A DNA stretch of 64,000 nucleotides from Sphingobium soli (GCF_020782245.1 NZ_JAJGNP010000014.1:1-64000), one strand, 5' to 3'; shown: positions 1 through 9,571, numbered from the stretch's first letter. Notes: generated by a model not told the origin, from the letters alone. A program made the numbers and translations.

Positions 1-78
1 CCAGAACCCAAAAGAGAAAACCACGGGTTGACCCACCCGTGACACCCGAAACATAATCCGCAGACGGGTCACTTCTCA

Positions 79-1458
79 GTGGAAATCAACAATCAGGGCA
101 CGAAGATCGAGGACCAGCCGCGCTCCTGCTCGATCACGATGGTGCCGGAGACGACGACGGTCGACGCCTTCAAATTCTTTGTGGTTCCCAACAGCGCCTA
201 CGGCACCCCGTTCGCACGGTACGATTCGATGGCGCCGCATATAACGGCCGGGACATGCCGTCCGACTGGCGTGGTGATGCAGGCGTGCGCCGCCCATCGC
301 ATCTACGGCGTTTCGACGAACAAATTTTGCGACGATTACAACGCCACCGAATATGTTTGCTCCCAGGACCTGACGGGAATTGCCTTCCTCCCTAGCCCGA
401 TTACCGGACGGGATTGGCATGCCAAAACGACCGACACGCAGGTCACCGTCAAGAGGGCCGACGGCTGTGGACCTCTTACAGCGGATGCCATGTGCACGGC
501 CGATCCTGCGGGGGAGATTTGCACCGAGGGCCCGGAGACCCGCGTCATCAATGGGGTGCCGATAACCCAGGCATGCTGGGCGTGGAAAAGAGACTTCACC
601 TGCCACACGCTGACTCCCGCCAGCGACTGCGGCGACCTCGAGAGCAATCGGGCCTGCACCTATTTGCGGACCGAATGCCTTGATGACGAACCGAACGGCG
701 GCGCATGTCAGGTCGAAAACCGGGTTTATAAATGCCCGACGCCCTTGAGTGGGACCAGCGACGCACCGCAATATATTTGCGGCGACGATGTCTACTGCAT
801 CAACGGTGATTGCGAGCCGATCGTTCGCGAGGCGTCGACCGAATTCAAGGATGCGCTCGTCGCCTTGCATTCGATCGACCAGGCCGGTGAGGAGTTCGAC
901 GAGACCAATTTCACGGTCTTCAAGGGCAATCGCGAGACCTGTCACAAGCCGGTGTTCGGGCTCATCAACTGCTGCGCCGGCAAAACGTCAGGCCTGCTGA
1001 CGGTCGGTGCAGGCGCAGCCGCACTGGCCGGCGGGCCTGCGGCGATCGCCGCGTTGGCGACGCCCTTCCTGACCCTGTTCGCTTGTTCGCAGGACGAGAT
1101 GAAGCTCGACATCAAGGATCGGATGGGTCTGTGCCACAATCTCGGAACCTATTGCTCATCGAAGATCCTCGGCATCTGCACAACGAAGCGGACCGCCTAT
1201 TGCTGCTTTGAAAGCAAGCTCAGCCGCGTGCTTCAGGAACAGGGCCGGCCACAGCTCGGCAAGCCTTGGGGGAGCGCCAAAAAGGAAACGTGTCAGGGCT
1301 TCACCGTCGACGAATTTGCCCGCCTCGACCTCTCCGTCATGAATTTCACCGAGGTGTATGCGGACTTCATGGATGCGGCGAAGCTGCCTGACGAAGTCCA
1401 GACGATGACGGACATCCAGGCGAAAATTCAGTCCTACTACGACCTCCACGGAAAATGA
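79..1458 (+). CDS. traN: TraN-like mating-pair stabilisation protein, N-terminus missing
   Basis: F-type TraN is a large cysteine-rich outer-membrane protein that stabilises mating pairs. The 459-residue ORF has about 28 cysteines, a hydrophobic stretch near residues 307-335 and a position directly before traF, traH and traG, all as expected for TraN. It has no signal peptide, and the only start is a GTG at 79 without a clear ribosome binding site. Upstream, all three plus frames are closed (TGA 29-31, TGA 40-42, TAA 54-56). The family is usually longer, so the true N-terminus has probably been lost to a frameshift or insertion just before the window. The C-terminal part is a confident assignment; the start is not. 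Confidence 0.75.
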   Translation: MEINNQGTKIEDQPRSCSITMVPETTTVDAFKFFVVPNSAYGTPFARYDSMAPHITAGTCRPTGVVMQACAAHRIYGVSTNKFCDDYNATEYVCSQDLTGIAFLPSPITGRDWHAKTTDTQVTVKRADGCGPLTADAMCTADPAGEICTEGPETRVINGVPITQACWAWKRDFTCHTLTPASDCGDLESNRACTYLRTECLDDEPNGGACQVENRVYKCPTPLSGTSDAPQYICGDDVYCINGDCEPIVREASTEFKDALVALHSIDQAGEEFDETNFTVFKGNRETCHKPVFGLINCCAGKTSGLLTVGAGAAALAGGPAAIAALATPFLTLFACSQDEMKLDIKDRMGLCHNLGTYCSSKILGICTTKRTAYCCFESKLSRVLQEQGRPQLGKPWGSAKKETCQGFTVDEFARLDLSVMNFTEVYADFMDAAKLPDEVQTMTDIQAKIQSYYDLHGK

Positions 1459-1518
1459 GGCGGGTCAGATGTGCACCACGCCGGGGGGAGGCCGTCCGAA
1501 GCCAGAAAGTCAGGGAGA

Positions 1519-1755
1519 ATGATCATGTCGATGCCGCTTCTTGAGCTGCCCGTCATCGCGGCAGCGCTGCTGCTTCAGCCAGCGCACGAGAGCCCGTCGC
1601 CGCGCCCGCCGTGCGCCTCCCGGCACGCCGCAACGGTGGCCGATTGCTGTGTTCATTTACCGGATTGGGAAGCGCGCAAAGAAAGCCCGCCCCGCGAACG
1701 CCCTGCACAGTCGCCCGGTAAGGCCGAGGGAGGGACGGAACATGGCAATTCTTGA
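1519..1755 (+). CDS. Small hypothetical protein between traN and traF
   Basis: A 78-residue ORF beginning MIMSMPLLELPVIAAALLLQ, preceded by AGGGAG at 1512-1517 and overlapping the traF start by 14 nt. The N-terminus is hydrophobic and could be a signal or membrane segment; the rest is proline- and arginine-rich with a few cysteines. Position and size resemble small accessory or entry-exclusion proteins of transfer operons, but I recognise no family. The overlap with traF could also reflect translational coupling. An open frame continues upstream to 1471 with a weaker start. Existence is moderately supported; function is unknown. Confidence 0.35.
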   Translation: MIMSMPLLELPVIAAALLLQPAHESPSPRPPCASRHAATVADCCVHLPDWEARKESPPRERPAQSPGKAEGGTEHGNS

Positions 1756-2569
1756 CCGGACGGTGATCCTTGCGGCAGCTCTCTCGGCGGCGATTTGGGC
1801 GCCCGCGCTTGCCCAGGACGCGCCCGCGGCCCGAAATGATACCATCGAGCAGGATCGGCCGGACGAATTCTACTGCGGCGAGCGCAGGCTGGGGCAGTGG
1901 TTCTATTGCGCGAAGCCAAAGCCGATGGACAACGCCAAGCCGGCGACGCCTGTCGAAGCGGATCGCGCCACGGATCGGATCGCCGCGATCGCCAAGCAAC
2001 TCGACGAGCTGAAGGCCAAGGCCATCCTCGAGCCGACGGAAGCGAACGTCATCAACTATATCCGCTTCCAGCGCGAACAGCTCGATCGCGCGTCGACATT
2101 CTCGGACACCTGGCAACGCGCGCTCTGGCAGAACCCGGACCTCGACTATACGCTGCAACGCCCGGTTTCGACGGTCGGCAAGCGTCTGTGGCTCGATAAT
2201 CGGAAGGCCGACCGCGATGCTGTCCTCACCAGCCTCGGCCAGCGCTACGGGCTGTTCTATTTCTATGCCCAAAGTTGCGGCGCGTGCGAGGTGTTCGCGC
2301 CGATCCTGCGATCGGTCACCGATAGTCATCGGATGACGGTGATGGCCGTATCCATGGACGGCGGGCCGAGCAGGGATTTTCCGAATTACGTCGTCGATTC
2401 CGGGCAGCGGGCACGAATGGGTGTGCCGGGCAATGAAACGCCTGCGCTGGTCCTGTTCGATACCCAGACCAAGCGGACGATTCCGGTCGGCTACGGCGTG
2501 CTCAGCGCCGACGAAATCATGGACCGCATCTTCATGCTGACCAACACCAAGGTCGGGAGCGACTATTGA
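1742..2569 (+). CDS. traF: TraF, periplasmic thioredoxin-like conjugation protein
   Basis: F-type TraF acts in the periplasm in assembly of the type IV secretion apparatus and pilus. From the ATG at 1742 (GAGGGAGGGACGGAAC just upstream) the protein has 275 residues, starts with a signal peptide ending near ALAQD, and has a C-terminal thioredoxin-like domain. A CGAC (CxxC) pair lies at about residues 179-182, so this copy may be redox-active, unlike F-plasmid TraF, which lacks the active-site cysteines. A longer open frame extends upstream to 1541, but the signal peptide and ribosome binding site favour 1742. The stop overlaps the traH start. Confidence 0.88.
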   Translation: MAILDRTVILAAALSAAIWAPALAQDAPAARNDTIEQDRPDEFYCGERRLGQWFYCAKPKPMDNAKPATPVEADRATDRIAAIAKQLDELKAKAILEPTEANVINYIRFQREQLDRASTFSDTWQRALWQNPDLDYTLQRPVSTVGKRLWLDNRKADRDAVLTSLGQRYGLFYFYAQSCGACEVFAPILRSVTDSHRMTVMAVSMDGGPSRDFPNYVVDSGQRARMGVPGNETPALVLFDTQTKRTIPVGYGVLSADEIMDRIFMLTNTKVGSDY

Positions 2570-4023
2570 TGACACAGGCAAAAAAGGGCGTCCTGCGCCG
2601 GAAGTTCGGCTCTGGTCTGGCGTTAATCGCAGCTTCCCATTTCGCGATCGTCGGCGTCGCGCACGCTGATGTCGCGTCTGAGATGAACGGCTTCTTCAAC
2701 GATGCCGGTGGCGCCGCAAATGTCACCGGGCCGACGGCATTCCAGGGTCAGTCCGCGGGCTATTACTCGCTTGGCAACGTGTGGACCCGCTTTCCGCAGA
2801 AGAGCGTCTCGCCGTTCAATCTGCAGCTTCCGAGCGCGCGGGCGGGCTGCGGCGGCATCGACCTGTTCGCAGGCAGCTTCTCCTTCATCAACGCCTCGGA
2901 AATCGTGGCGATGTTGAAGGCGACCGCCAACAATGCCCTTGGTTTCGCCTTCAAGCTCGCGATCGATTCCGTTTCGCCAGAGATCGGGAAGGTAATGGAT
3001 GAGTTCAGCCAGAAGGCGCAGCTTCTCAACCAGATGAATATATCGAGCTGCGAGACGGCGCAGGCGCTGGTCGGTGGAATCTGGCCGCAGATGGAAACCA
3101 CCCGCTCGACGATCTGCGAGGCGGTCGGCAACAGCCAGGGCATATTCTCCGATTGGGCCGCTTCACGGCAAGGCTGCAACAACGGCAACCGCCGGGACAG
3201 CACAATCGCTGGCAATACCGATGCGAGCATGAAGGACCAGCTCGTCGGCGAGCCACACAACTACACTTGGGAGGCGCTGAAGAAGTCCGCCAAATTCGGG
3301 GCGTTCGACCAGTCATTCTCCGAATATATCATGACGCTCGTCGGCACGGTGATCACCACGCCATCAACCGATCCGAGCGTAGGCGGGAAGGTCATCATGT
3401 TCGGGCCCGCCGAGGAGGCGGTGGTTACGGCGCTGCTCGACGGCACGGCGAACGCACCGGCGGTGAAGATGCTCAAGTGCAACGACACGGATTGCTACGA
3501 TGTCGGTGAGCAGACCCTGACGGTGCCGGCCTCGTCGGCGTTGCGGCCGCGGATCGCAGGGATGATCCGCTCGATGAGCAGCAAGATCAGGACGGACACC
3601 GCGCTCGACGGTTCGGAGAAGCAGCTCCTCAACCTCGCGACCGTACCGCTCTACAAGATCCTGTCAGTCCAGGCCTATGCGCATTACGCGCTGACCGACG
3701 GCGAAATCGAAACGCTCTCAGAGATCGTCGCAGTCGATCTGCTGGCCGCGATGCTCGATAACATGCTCGATCGCGTCGAGCAGGCGCAGACTCACTATCA
3801 GACGTTCGACCAGGCCACCGCGACGCAGTGGAAACAGCAAATCGCTGCGACGCGGCAGAAATTCGCGCAGCGTGACGTGAAGCTCTCCAACAAGCTGCAG
3901 GTGACGATGCAGATCATCGATCGCAGCATCATGCTCGAATCCACGCTCCAGAATTCGATGACGCCGGGCATGGCGTCCGCGCTCAATTTCTCGCGCGGGT
4001 TGAACGCACAAGGGCTGAATTAG
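2569..4023 (+). CDS. traH: TraH, conjugative pilus assembly protein
   Basis: TraH is a periplasmic/outer-membrane-associated component of F-type mating-pair formation. The 484-residue product starts with a signal peptide (cleavage near VAHAD), has the glycine-rich family region around GCGGIDLFAGSFSFIN, and is α-helical in its C-terminal half. The ATG at 2569 overlaps the traF stop by one base; a TTG one codon earlier is possible but less likely. Order traF-traH-traG is conserved in F-type systems. Length matches the family. Confidence 0.9.
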   Translation: MTQAKKGVLRRKFGSGLALIAASHFAIVGVAHADVASEMNGFFNDAGGAANVTGPTAFQGQSAGYYSLGNVWTRFPQKSVSPFNLQLPSARAGCGGIDLFAGSFSFINASEIVAMLKATANNALGFAFKLAIDSVSPEIGKVMDEFSQKAQLLNQMNISSCETAQALVGGIWPQMETTRSTICEAVGNSQGIFSDWAASRQGCNNGNRRDSTIAGNTDASMKDQLVGEPHNYTWEALKKSAKFGAFDQSFSEYIMTLVGTVITTPSTDPSVGGKVIMFGPAEEAVVTALLDGTANAPAVKMLKCNDTDCYDVGEQTLTVPASSALRPRIAGMIRSMSSKIRTDTALDGSEKQLLNLATVPLYKILSVQAYAHYALTDGEIETLSEIVAVDLLAAMLDNMLDRVEQAQTHYQTFDQATATQWKQQIAATRQKFAQRDVKLSNKLQVTMQIIDRSIMLESTLQNSMTPGMASALNFSRGLNAQGLN

Positions 4024-4041
4024 GGCAGGGGAGCCGGCGCG

Positions 4042-6855
4042 ATGCTCGAGGTCTTTACGGTCGGGGGCGGGGAATATCTCGTCAACACCTTCAACGCCGT
4101 CGCTGCCTGGTCCGGGGGAGGTGGATACCGCTCGCTCCTCCGCGTCGTGATGGTGATGGGGCTCATCTACTCTCTGCTCGTCGTCGCCTTCACGATGAAC
4201 TTTCGCGTGTGGATGAACTGGTTTCTGCAATCGACGGCGATCTATCTCTGCCTCATGGTGCCGACCATCGACGTGAAGGTCACCGACCGGATCAATCCGT
4301 CACTGGCACCGGCAACGGTCGCGAACGTGCCGCTCGGGCTTGGTGTTCTGGCAAGTTTCACCACGCAGATTGGCGACTGGCTGACGCGGACGGCCGAGAC
4401 CGTTTTCGTGATGCCGAGCGAGCTCAACTATTCGACCAACGGCATGGTCTATGGCGCGCGCCTGTTCGACGCCACTCGCAACTTCGTGATCCGCGATGCC
4501 GAGTTCTCGACCAATCTTGAGGAGCATTTCAAGAAATGCGTCTTCGGGGACGTGATGCTCTACCGGAAGTCGCTGACCGTCCTGGCGCAATCGAAGGATC
4601 TCTGGGCGGAAATCGGTCCCGGCTCGGAAGCCCGATCGCAGGAATGGCTCGAACGGCAGGGCGATGGGACCGTCACCAGCGCGATCGTCACCTGCCGGCA
4701 GGCTTACGACATGCTAAATGCGCGGTGGGCGCCGATGATCGAGGCGAACACGCCGTTCTGGGGGAAGGAGCTTTACCCGAAGCTGAGCAACGCGCTGGCG
4801 GCCGACAAGCTGAGGCACGATCTGCCGATCGCCAATGCCGCGTTCACCGGCTCGGGCAGCAACTACAGCGATTCCATGCGGCAGAACACGGCGATCAACG
4901 CCTTCATGCAAGCCCGCAACAGCATGGCGGGCGGATCGGGCGCGGCGACGATCGACACCTTCGCGCAGACCCGCGCCGACATTCAGGCACGCAACACTTA
5001 TAATTCGATCGCACAGCAGGCGATGGCCTGGGTGCCCATCCTCAACATCGTGCTGACCGTGGTCTTCTTCGCGATGTTCCCGGTGATATTCCCATTGTTC
5101 CTGATGCCGCAAACGGGTCTCGCGACCCTGAAGGGCTATGCGATGGGCTTCTTCTATCTCGCAGCCTGGGGGCCTCTCTATGTCATCCTGCACATGATCT
5201 GCATGACAAGAGCCGAGGCCGCCGCCGCGGGGGTCGCGCCCGGCGGCGTCACGCTGGGCACCTATGCCGGCATCGGCGCCGTGAATGGAGAGACTGCGAC
5301 GATCGCCGGCTTCATGCTGATGAGCATCCCATTTCTCGCCGCGGGTCTTGCACGGGGCGCGATGTCGATCGCGGGCCAGGCGACCTCGATGCTTGCGCCG
5401 GCACAGAACGCCGCCGAGGCTGCCGCGCTGGAACAGACCACGGGAAACTATTCTTACGGCAATGTGAGCTGGGCGAATGCGACGTCGAACATGCGCCAGA
5501 GCGACCAATGGTCGATTGCGCCGAGTTTCACGGGCGGTGCGACCAGCGTGGGTTGGCGCCAGGACAACGGCGCCGTGGTGTCGGGCTTCGGCAATGGACA
5601 AGATGTCATCGACATGTCGGGCGCGATCTCGCGGCTGGGGTTCACGCCAACCATGAACAGCGGCACCGTCGCGGAATGGCGGGAAATGTCGAGCGCGGCG
5701 CATCGCCAAGCGCAAGCGTGGGAGAATGCCGCGCAGGATATTCTGACCAGCACACACACGAACCGAAGTGCGTTTGGGGTCTCGTCCGAGCGATCCAGAG
5801 GCTTTGAATCTGGAAGCGGGTCCACCGCAAATACAAATGTCGAGAAGTTCGATCGTGTTACCGGGTCGAGCTCGCAGGGCCTAGAGGAGCGCTCCTCGAC
5901 CGGGTTGACCGATCGGATCTCGATGGGCCGTGATCGGTCAGCCGGCACGCTCGATCAGGTGACCGGCGGGATCAATGGCGGCATCGGCGGCGGCGGAGGT
6001 CGTAAGGGTGGCGGTGGGCGGGCAGGCGGCGGGGGACTTCTTCCCAATGTCGGCGGTTCCCTTGGGGTCAGCAAGACCGGGCAACAGGTCGACAATCTTC
6101 GCTATGGCACGGATCAAACGCGTTCCTCCGACAGCTCCAGCTCGTCTTCAAGCGGTGTGCGCGACGAGCACTCCAACGGCAGCGGAGCTAGCACATCCGA
6201 CGGCACTTATGTTCGTTCAGGCTCGTTCAGCCGGTCATCGGTGACGTCATCGTCCTCGGTGAGCACCGAGGACGCCCTTTCGCGGGCACGATCCTATTCC
6301 GAGGCCGCGCGGCGTATGGAAGAGCTATCGCAATCCCTCGCGCGCGATGCGAGCTTCGCCGAATCGCACGGGATGCAGCTCAGCGAGAATATGAGCCAGG
6401 ATCTTGCGCAATGGTACAGGCTGCAACAGGCCCTTCATCCCAACCTTGATGCGCCCGAGCTTTGGGCGACCGACTTAACGCCGCAGAAGCGCGCGGTCCG
6501 TGACCAATTGATTCAACAGTGGGCACAGGAAAAACGAGACGCGCTTTGGTCCGAGATCAGCGGCGATATCAAGGACCCGTCGCTGGTCGACGTGTCGCGG
6601 ATCGATCTCGACGCCGGCGATGTGCGCGGCTCCTATAATCCGCGCGGGGTTAGCGGGATCGGTAGCGGTGGGGGAGGCGGCGACCCTGGCGCCGCTGCCC
6701 GCATGATCGCTGATGGACAGGCGAAGCTGGACGGTGATCGGGCGGCAGCGGAAGCCGCCCGTAACAATCGCGGTGGCGCGAATGTTGATCTACAATCCGA
6801 GGTCGGCCGCGAACTCAATCGCGGTTTCTTCACCGATCCGAACTTGCGGAAGTAA
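4042..6855 (+). CDS. traG: TraG-like mating-pair stabilisation membrane protein
   Basis: The F-type TraG N-terminal domain is a polytopic inner-membrane region needed for pilus assembly; its C-terminal part reaches the periplasm and acts in mating-pair stabilisation. The 937-residue protein has hydrophobic segments at about residues 28-75 and 330-455, then a long soluble tail. The tail contains glycine-rich (residues ~648-672) and serine-rich (~695-735) low-complexity tracts and a helical C-terminus. The ATG at 4042 follows AGGGCAGGGGAG. It is the last gene of the visible transfer operon. Confidence 0.87.
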   Translation: MLEVFTVGGGEYLVNTFNAVAAWSGGGGYRSLLRVVMVMGLIYSLLVVAFTMNFRVWMNWFLQSTAIYLCLMVPTIDVKVTDRINPSLAPATVANVPLGLGVLASFTTQIGDWLTRTAETVFVMPSELNYSTNGMVYGARLFDATRNFVIRDAEFSTNLEEHFKKCVFGDVMLYRKSLTVLAQSKDLWAEIGPGSEARSQEWLERQGDGTVTSAIVTCRQAYDMLNARWAPMIEANTPFWGKELYPKLSNALAADKLRHDLPIANAAFTGSGSNYSDSMRQNTAINAFMQARNSMAGGSGAATIDTFAQTRADIQARNTYNSIAQQAMAWVPILNIVLTVVFFAMFPVIFPLFLMPQTGLATLKGYAMGFFYLAAWGPLYVILHMICMTRAEAAAAGVAPGGVTLGTYAGIGAVNGETATIAGFMLMSIPFLAAGLARGAMSIAGQATSMLAPAQNAAEAAALEQTTGNYSYGNVSWANATSNMRQSDQWSIAPSFTGGATSVGWRQDNGAVVSGFGNGQDVIDMSGAISRLGFTPTMNSGTVAEWREMSSAAHRQAQAWENAAQDILTSTHTNRSAFGVSSERSRGFESGSGSTANTNVEKFDRVTGSSSQGLEERSSTGLTDRISMGRDRSAGTLDQVTGGINGGIGGGGGRKGGGGRAGGGGLLPNVGGSLGVSKTGQQVDNLRYGTDQTRSSDSSSSSSSGVRDEHSNGSGASTSDGTYVRSGSFSRSSVTSSSSVSTEDALSRARSYSEAARRMEELSQSLARDASFAESHGMQLSENMSQDLAQWYRLQQALHPNLDAPELWATDLTPQKRAVRDQLIQQWAQEKRDALWSEISGDIKDPSLVDVSRIDLDAGDVRGSYNPRGVSGIGSGGGGGDPGAAARMIADGQAKLDGDRAAAEAARNNRGGANVDLQSEVGRELNRGFFTDPNLRK

Positions 6856-6863
6856 AGGACCGG

Positions 6864-7067
6864 TCAGAGCGTCAGGTAAAGATAGGCACCCGTCGCCACG
6901 AGCAGGACAAGCGAAATCACGCCACCGATCAGGCGGCCACGCGAAAGCTCGCTAGTATCGTCATCGCTCTCGTCGGAATTGATCTCATGCGGCATCGGAT
7001 CGGCCGGCCTATAGATTGGGCCGCCGGGTAGATCTTTGGTGAATGCGTATGTGATCGTATCAAACAT
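6864..7067 (-). CDS. Small C-tail-anchored hypothetical membrane protein
   Basis: A 67-residue ORF, convergent with traG and ending 9 nt after its stop. The N-terminal two thirds are polar and acidic (ESDDDTSE); the C-terminus is one transmembrane helix (about residues 46-66, GGVISLVLLVATGAYLYL). The composition is protein-like and not a shadow of another gene. No family recognised and no strong ribosome binding site. Confidence 0.5.
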   Translation of the reverse strand: MFDTITYAFTKDLPGGPIYRPADPMPHEINSDESDDDTSELSRGRLIGGVISLVLLVATGAYLYLTL

Positions 7068-7398
7068 GGGCGACTTTCTACCGCCGACATCATATCATTG
7101 AGTAACTTCGCATTCAAACCGGAATAGGCCGATGCGGACACGTGCCACAATCGCAAATTCTGTTAAACCAATTTTGAAAAGAGACATTCTCGCGCAAGTT
7201 AGAAACGAGACTCTCGCTGGCGATAGGGCTGCCCAACCGTCGTTATGAGCCGGGGCAGTGTGGAGCCCTCCACACAGCTCAACGCTGCCCCGGCTCATAA
7301 CGACGCTCGCTGTCGACAAACCAAAGGAACCATCGCTCTGCGATGAGCTCCCTCAATATTGAACAGACAGAGCGAAAGCTTCGTTGGCGGGCGTCTTT
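7068..7398. other. Intergenic region with no gene
   Basis: 331 nt between the small membrane protein gene and the superoxide dismutase gene. I see no convincing gene. Its main content is a nested inverted repeat at 7238-7305, listed separately. The rest is AT-richer than the neighbouring coding DNA. Confidence 0.6.
7238..7305. repeat. Nested perfect inverted repeat (21-bp arms)
   Basis: Arms 7238-7258 and 7285-7305 are perfect 21-bp reverse complements (core GTTATGAGCCGGGGCAG). Inside lies a second 7-bp hairpin, TGTGGAG at 7259-7265 with CTCCACA at 7268-7274. There is no T-run after either arm. It could be a bidirectional terminator, a protein-binding site or a small non-autonomous repeat. 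Confidence 0.7.
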
Positions 7399-8124
7399 TT
7401 AACCGCCACCGAAATGGCTGGCCAACGTGTCGGCATGGCTCCACGCGATCGATCGCATGAACGCATCGACGTAGTCTCCTGCCTTGGCGCCGTAATCCAT
7501 CGCGTAGGCATGCTCGTACATGTCGAGCGCGAGGAGCGGCGTGCTCCCGGCGAGGGTCGCGGTGTGGTCGGAGGCCCATTGGTTGGTCAGCCGGTTGTCG
7601 CGGTGGCTCCACTGGAGCAGCACCCAGCCCGATCCTCCGCCGAGTGCCTTGCCCATCCCGGTGAACTCCGCTGCCCAGCGATCGAAGCTGCCGAAGTCAC
7701 GCTCGATCAGCTGGCCAAGCATGCGACCCGGGCGCGACGTTCCGCCAAGGCCAGCGAAGTAGAGCTCGTGCAGAATCATCGAATTCCAGGCGATCAGTTC
7801 CTCGCGCTTGAGGCCGTTGACCGTGAACCCCGGCGCCTTGATCGGATCGATCCCCGCGAACTGCGTGCTGATCGCCCCGAGCCGCTTCACCGCGCCGACG
7901 TAGTTGTTGTCGTGATGACTGACGAGCAGCCGCTCGGACAAGCCGGTGATCGACTTCGGATCGAACGGCAGCGGAACGGGCTGCGGCGCGAACGCTTTGC
8001 CGGCGGGACCGGCCGCGGCCGGAGCCTGTGCCACGGCTTCGGCCGAACCGAGGGCGGCGGCACCAAGAGTCACCATCGCGCCGGCGGCGAGAAGGTTGCG
8101 GCGATCAATCGTGGGGTCAGTCAT
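7399..8124 (-). CDS. Exported Fe/Mn-type superoxide dismutase
   Basis: 241 residues converting superoxide to peroxide and oxygen. The N-terminus has a Tat-type signal (DRRNLLAAGAMVTLGAAALG, then an AQA cleavage site), so the enzyme is probably periplasmic. Metal-ligand motifs of the Fe/Mn family are visible: SHHDNNYVGAVK, WNSMILHELYFAGL, and DMYEHAYAMDYG near the C-terminus. It lies 31 nt downstream of chrA on the same strand. Its presence fits protection against superoxide formed during chromate reduction. Confidence 0.88.
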   Translation of the reverse strand: MTDPTIDRRNLLAAGAMVTLGAAALGSAEAVAQAPAAAGPAGKAFAPQPVPLPFDPKSITGLSERLLVSHHDNNYVGAVKRLGAISTQFAGIDPIKAPGFTVNGLKREELIAWNSMILHELYFAGLGGTSRPGRMLGQLIERDFGSFDRWAAEFTGMGKALGGGSGWVLLQWSHRDNRLTNQWASDHTATLAGSTPLLALDMYEHAYAMDYGAKAGDYVDAFMRSIAWSHADTLASHFGGG

Positions 8125-8155
8125 GGGCGTCTCCTTTGGAAATGGCTGTGGCCGG

Positions 8156-9571
8156 TCATCCGACCAGCCCGGCGAGGTGAAGGGCGACGCCTGCGGCCGA
8201 AGCGCCGCCGAGCGTCAGGCAGATACCGACCTTCAGGCGGAACATGGCGATGATCGCCGCAAGCGAGATGGCGAGCGCCCACGGATCGACGCTGGTCAGC
8301 ATCGGCATGTCGAACTCGATCGGGCCGGCCCGCAGCGGCCGCACCTGCCGGAAGATCGTGTGGATCGCGAACCAGACGGCAAGGTTGAGCACTACGCCGA
8401 CGACAGCCGCGGTGATCGCCGCGAGCGCGCCGGAGAGCGCCTTGTTGCCGCGCATCCGCTCGATGAACGGCGCGCCGAGGAAGATCCACAGGAAGCAGGG
8501 AATGAACGTTACCCAGGTTGCGAGCAGTCCGCCGAGCGTCCCCGCGAGCAACGGAGAGAGCATCCCCGGATTGCGATAGGCGCCCATGAACCCGACGAAC
8601 TGGAGCACCATGATCAGTGGTCCGGGCGTCGTCTCGGCCATACCGAGACCGTCGAGCATCTCGGTCGGGCTGAGCCAGTGATAGCCCTCGACCGCCTGCT
8701 GCGCGACATAGGCGAGCACCGCGTAAGCACCACCGAACGTCACCACCGCCATGGTCGAGAAGAAGGTGGCGATCTGGCTGAACACATTGGTCCGCCCGAG
8801 GAGCAATAAGAGCACCGCAACCGGTGCCAGCCACAGCACCATCCAGACGACCGCCTGGCGCAGCGACTGACGAATCGTGGGATTGGCGTGCGCGGGCAGC
8901 GCCTCGCCGAGCAGCGTGTCGGCATCCTCGACGATCTCGCCCTTGGCCGCGCCGTGCCCGCCGCCGACCTGGAACGCGGCGATCCCCGCGCGCCCACCGA
9001 AATAGCCGATCAGGCCAGCGCCGAGCACGATGACCGGGAACGGCACGCCGAGGAAGAAGATGAGCAGGAATGCCAGCACTGCCAACCCGCGCATGATGGT
9101 GTTCTTGAGTGCGCGGCTGCCGATCCGCACGACCGCCTGCAACACCACCGCGAGCACCGCGCACTTGAGGCCGAAGAACAAGGCAGAGACGATGCCGACC
9201 CGGCCGTAGAGCGCGTAGATCCAGCTCAAGGCCATGATCGAGACCGCGCCGGGCAGCACGAACAGCGCGCCGGCGACAATGCCGCCACGCGTCTTGTGCA
9301 TCAGCCAGCCGATATAGGTAGCGAGCTGCTGCGCCTCGGGACCGGGAAGCAGCATGCAATAGTTGAGCGCGTGCAGGAACCGATGCTCGCCGATCCAGCG
9401 TTTCTCGTCGACGAGGATGCGGTGCATCACCGCGATCTGCCCGGCGGGACCGCCGAACGAGAGCGCGGCGATGCGCAGCCAGACCCAGAAGGCTTCGCCA
9501 AGTGTGACCGGCGCGACCGGTCCCGGCTGCCGCGACGACGCGACGCCCACTTCCACGGATGCGGTGCTCAT
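8156..9571 (-). CDS. chrA: Chromate efflux transporter ChrA
   Basis: 471-residue two-domain (long-chain) CHR-family transporter that exports chromate across the inner membrane. The N-terminal half has the family signature region (LSFGGPAGQIAVMHR, then LPGPEAQQLATYIGW). The repeat in the C-terminal half contains FGGAYAVLAYVAQQ and TPGPLIMVLQFVGF. About ten to twelve hydrophobic helices are apparent. It overlaps the chrB stop by 4 nt (ATGA), indicating translational coupling. Confidence 0.93.
   Translation of the reverse strand: MSTASVEVGVASSRQPGPVAPVTLGEAFWVWLRIAALSFGGPAGQIAVMHRILVDEKRWIGEHRFLHALNYCMLLPGPEAQQLATYIGWLMHKTRGGIVAGALFVLPGAVSIMALSWIYALYGRVGIVSALFFGLKCAVLAVVLQAVVRIGSRALKNTIMRGLAVLAFLLIFFLGVPFPVIVLGAGLIGYFGGRAGIAAFQVGGGHGAAKGEIVEDADTLLGEALPAHANPTIRQSLRQAVVWMVLWLAPVAVLLLLLGRTNVFSQIATFFSTMAVVTFGGAYAVLAYVAQQAVEGYHWLSPTEMLDGLGMAETTPGPLIMVLQFVGFMGAYRNPGMLSPLLAGTLGGLLATWVTFIPCFLWIFLGAPFIERMRGNKALSGALAAITAAVVGVVLNLAVWFAIHTIFRQVRPLRAGPIEFDMPMLTSVDPWALAISLAAIIAMFRLKVGICLTLGGASAAGVALHLAGLVG

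Noticed and set aside
20-40. Hairpin CACGGGT/ACCCGTG at the window start as a terminator
   Set aside because: No T-run follows and the context is an interrupted gene, so no function can be supported.
8121-9359. 412-codon minus-strand frame inside chrA
   Set aside because: Same strand, different frame of chrA; arginine-rich with no motifs. The chrA frame has clear CHR-family signatures.
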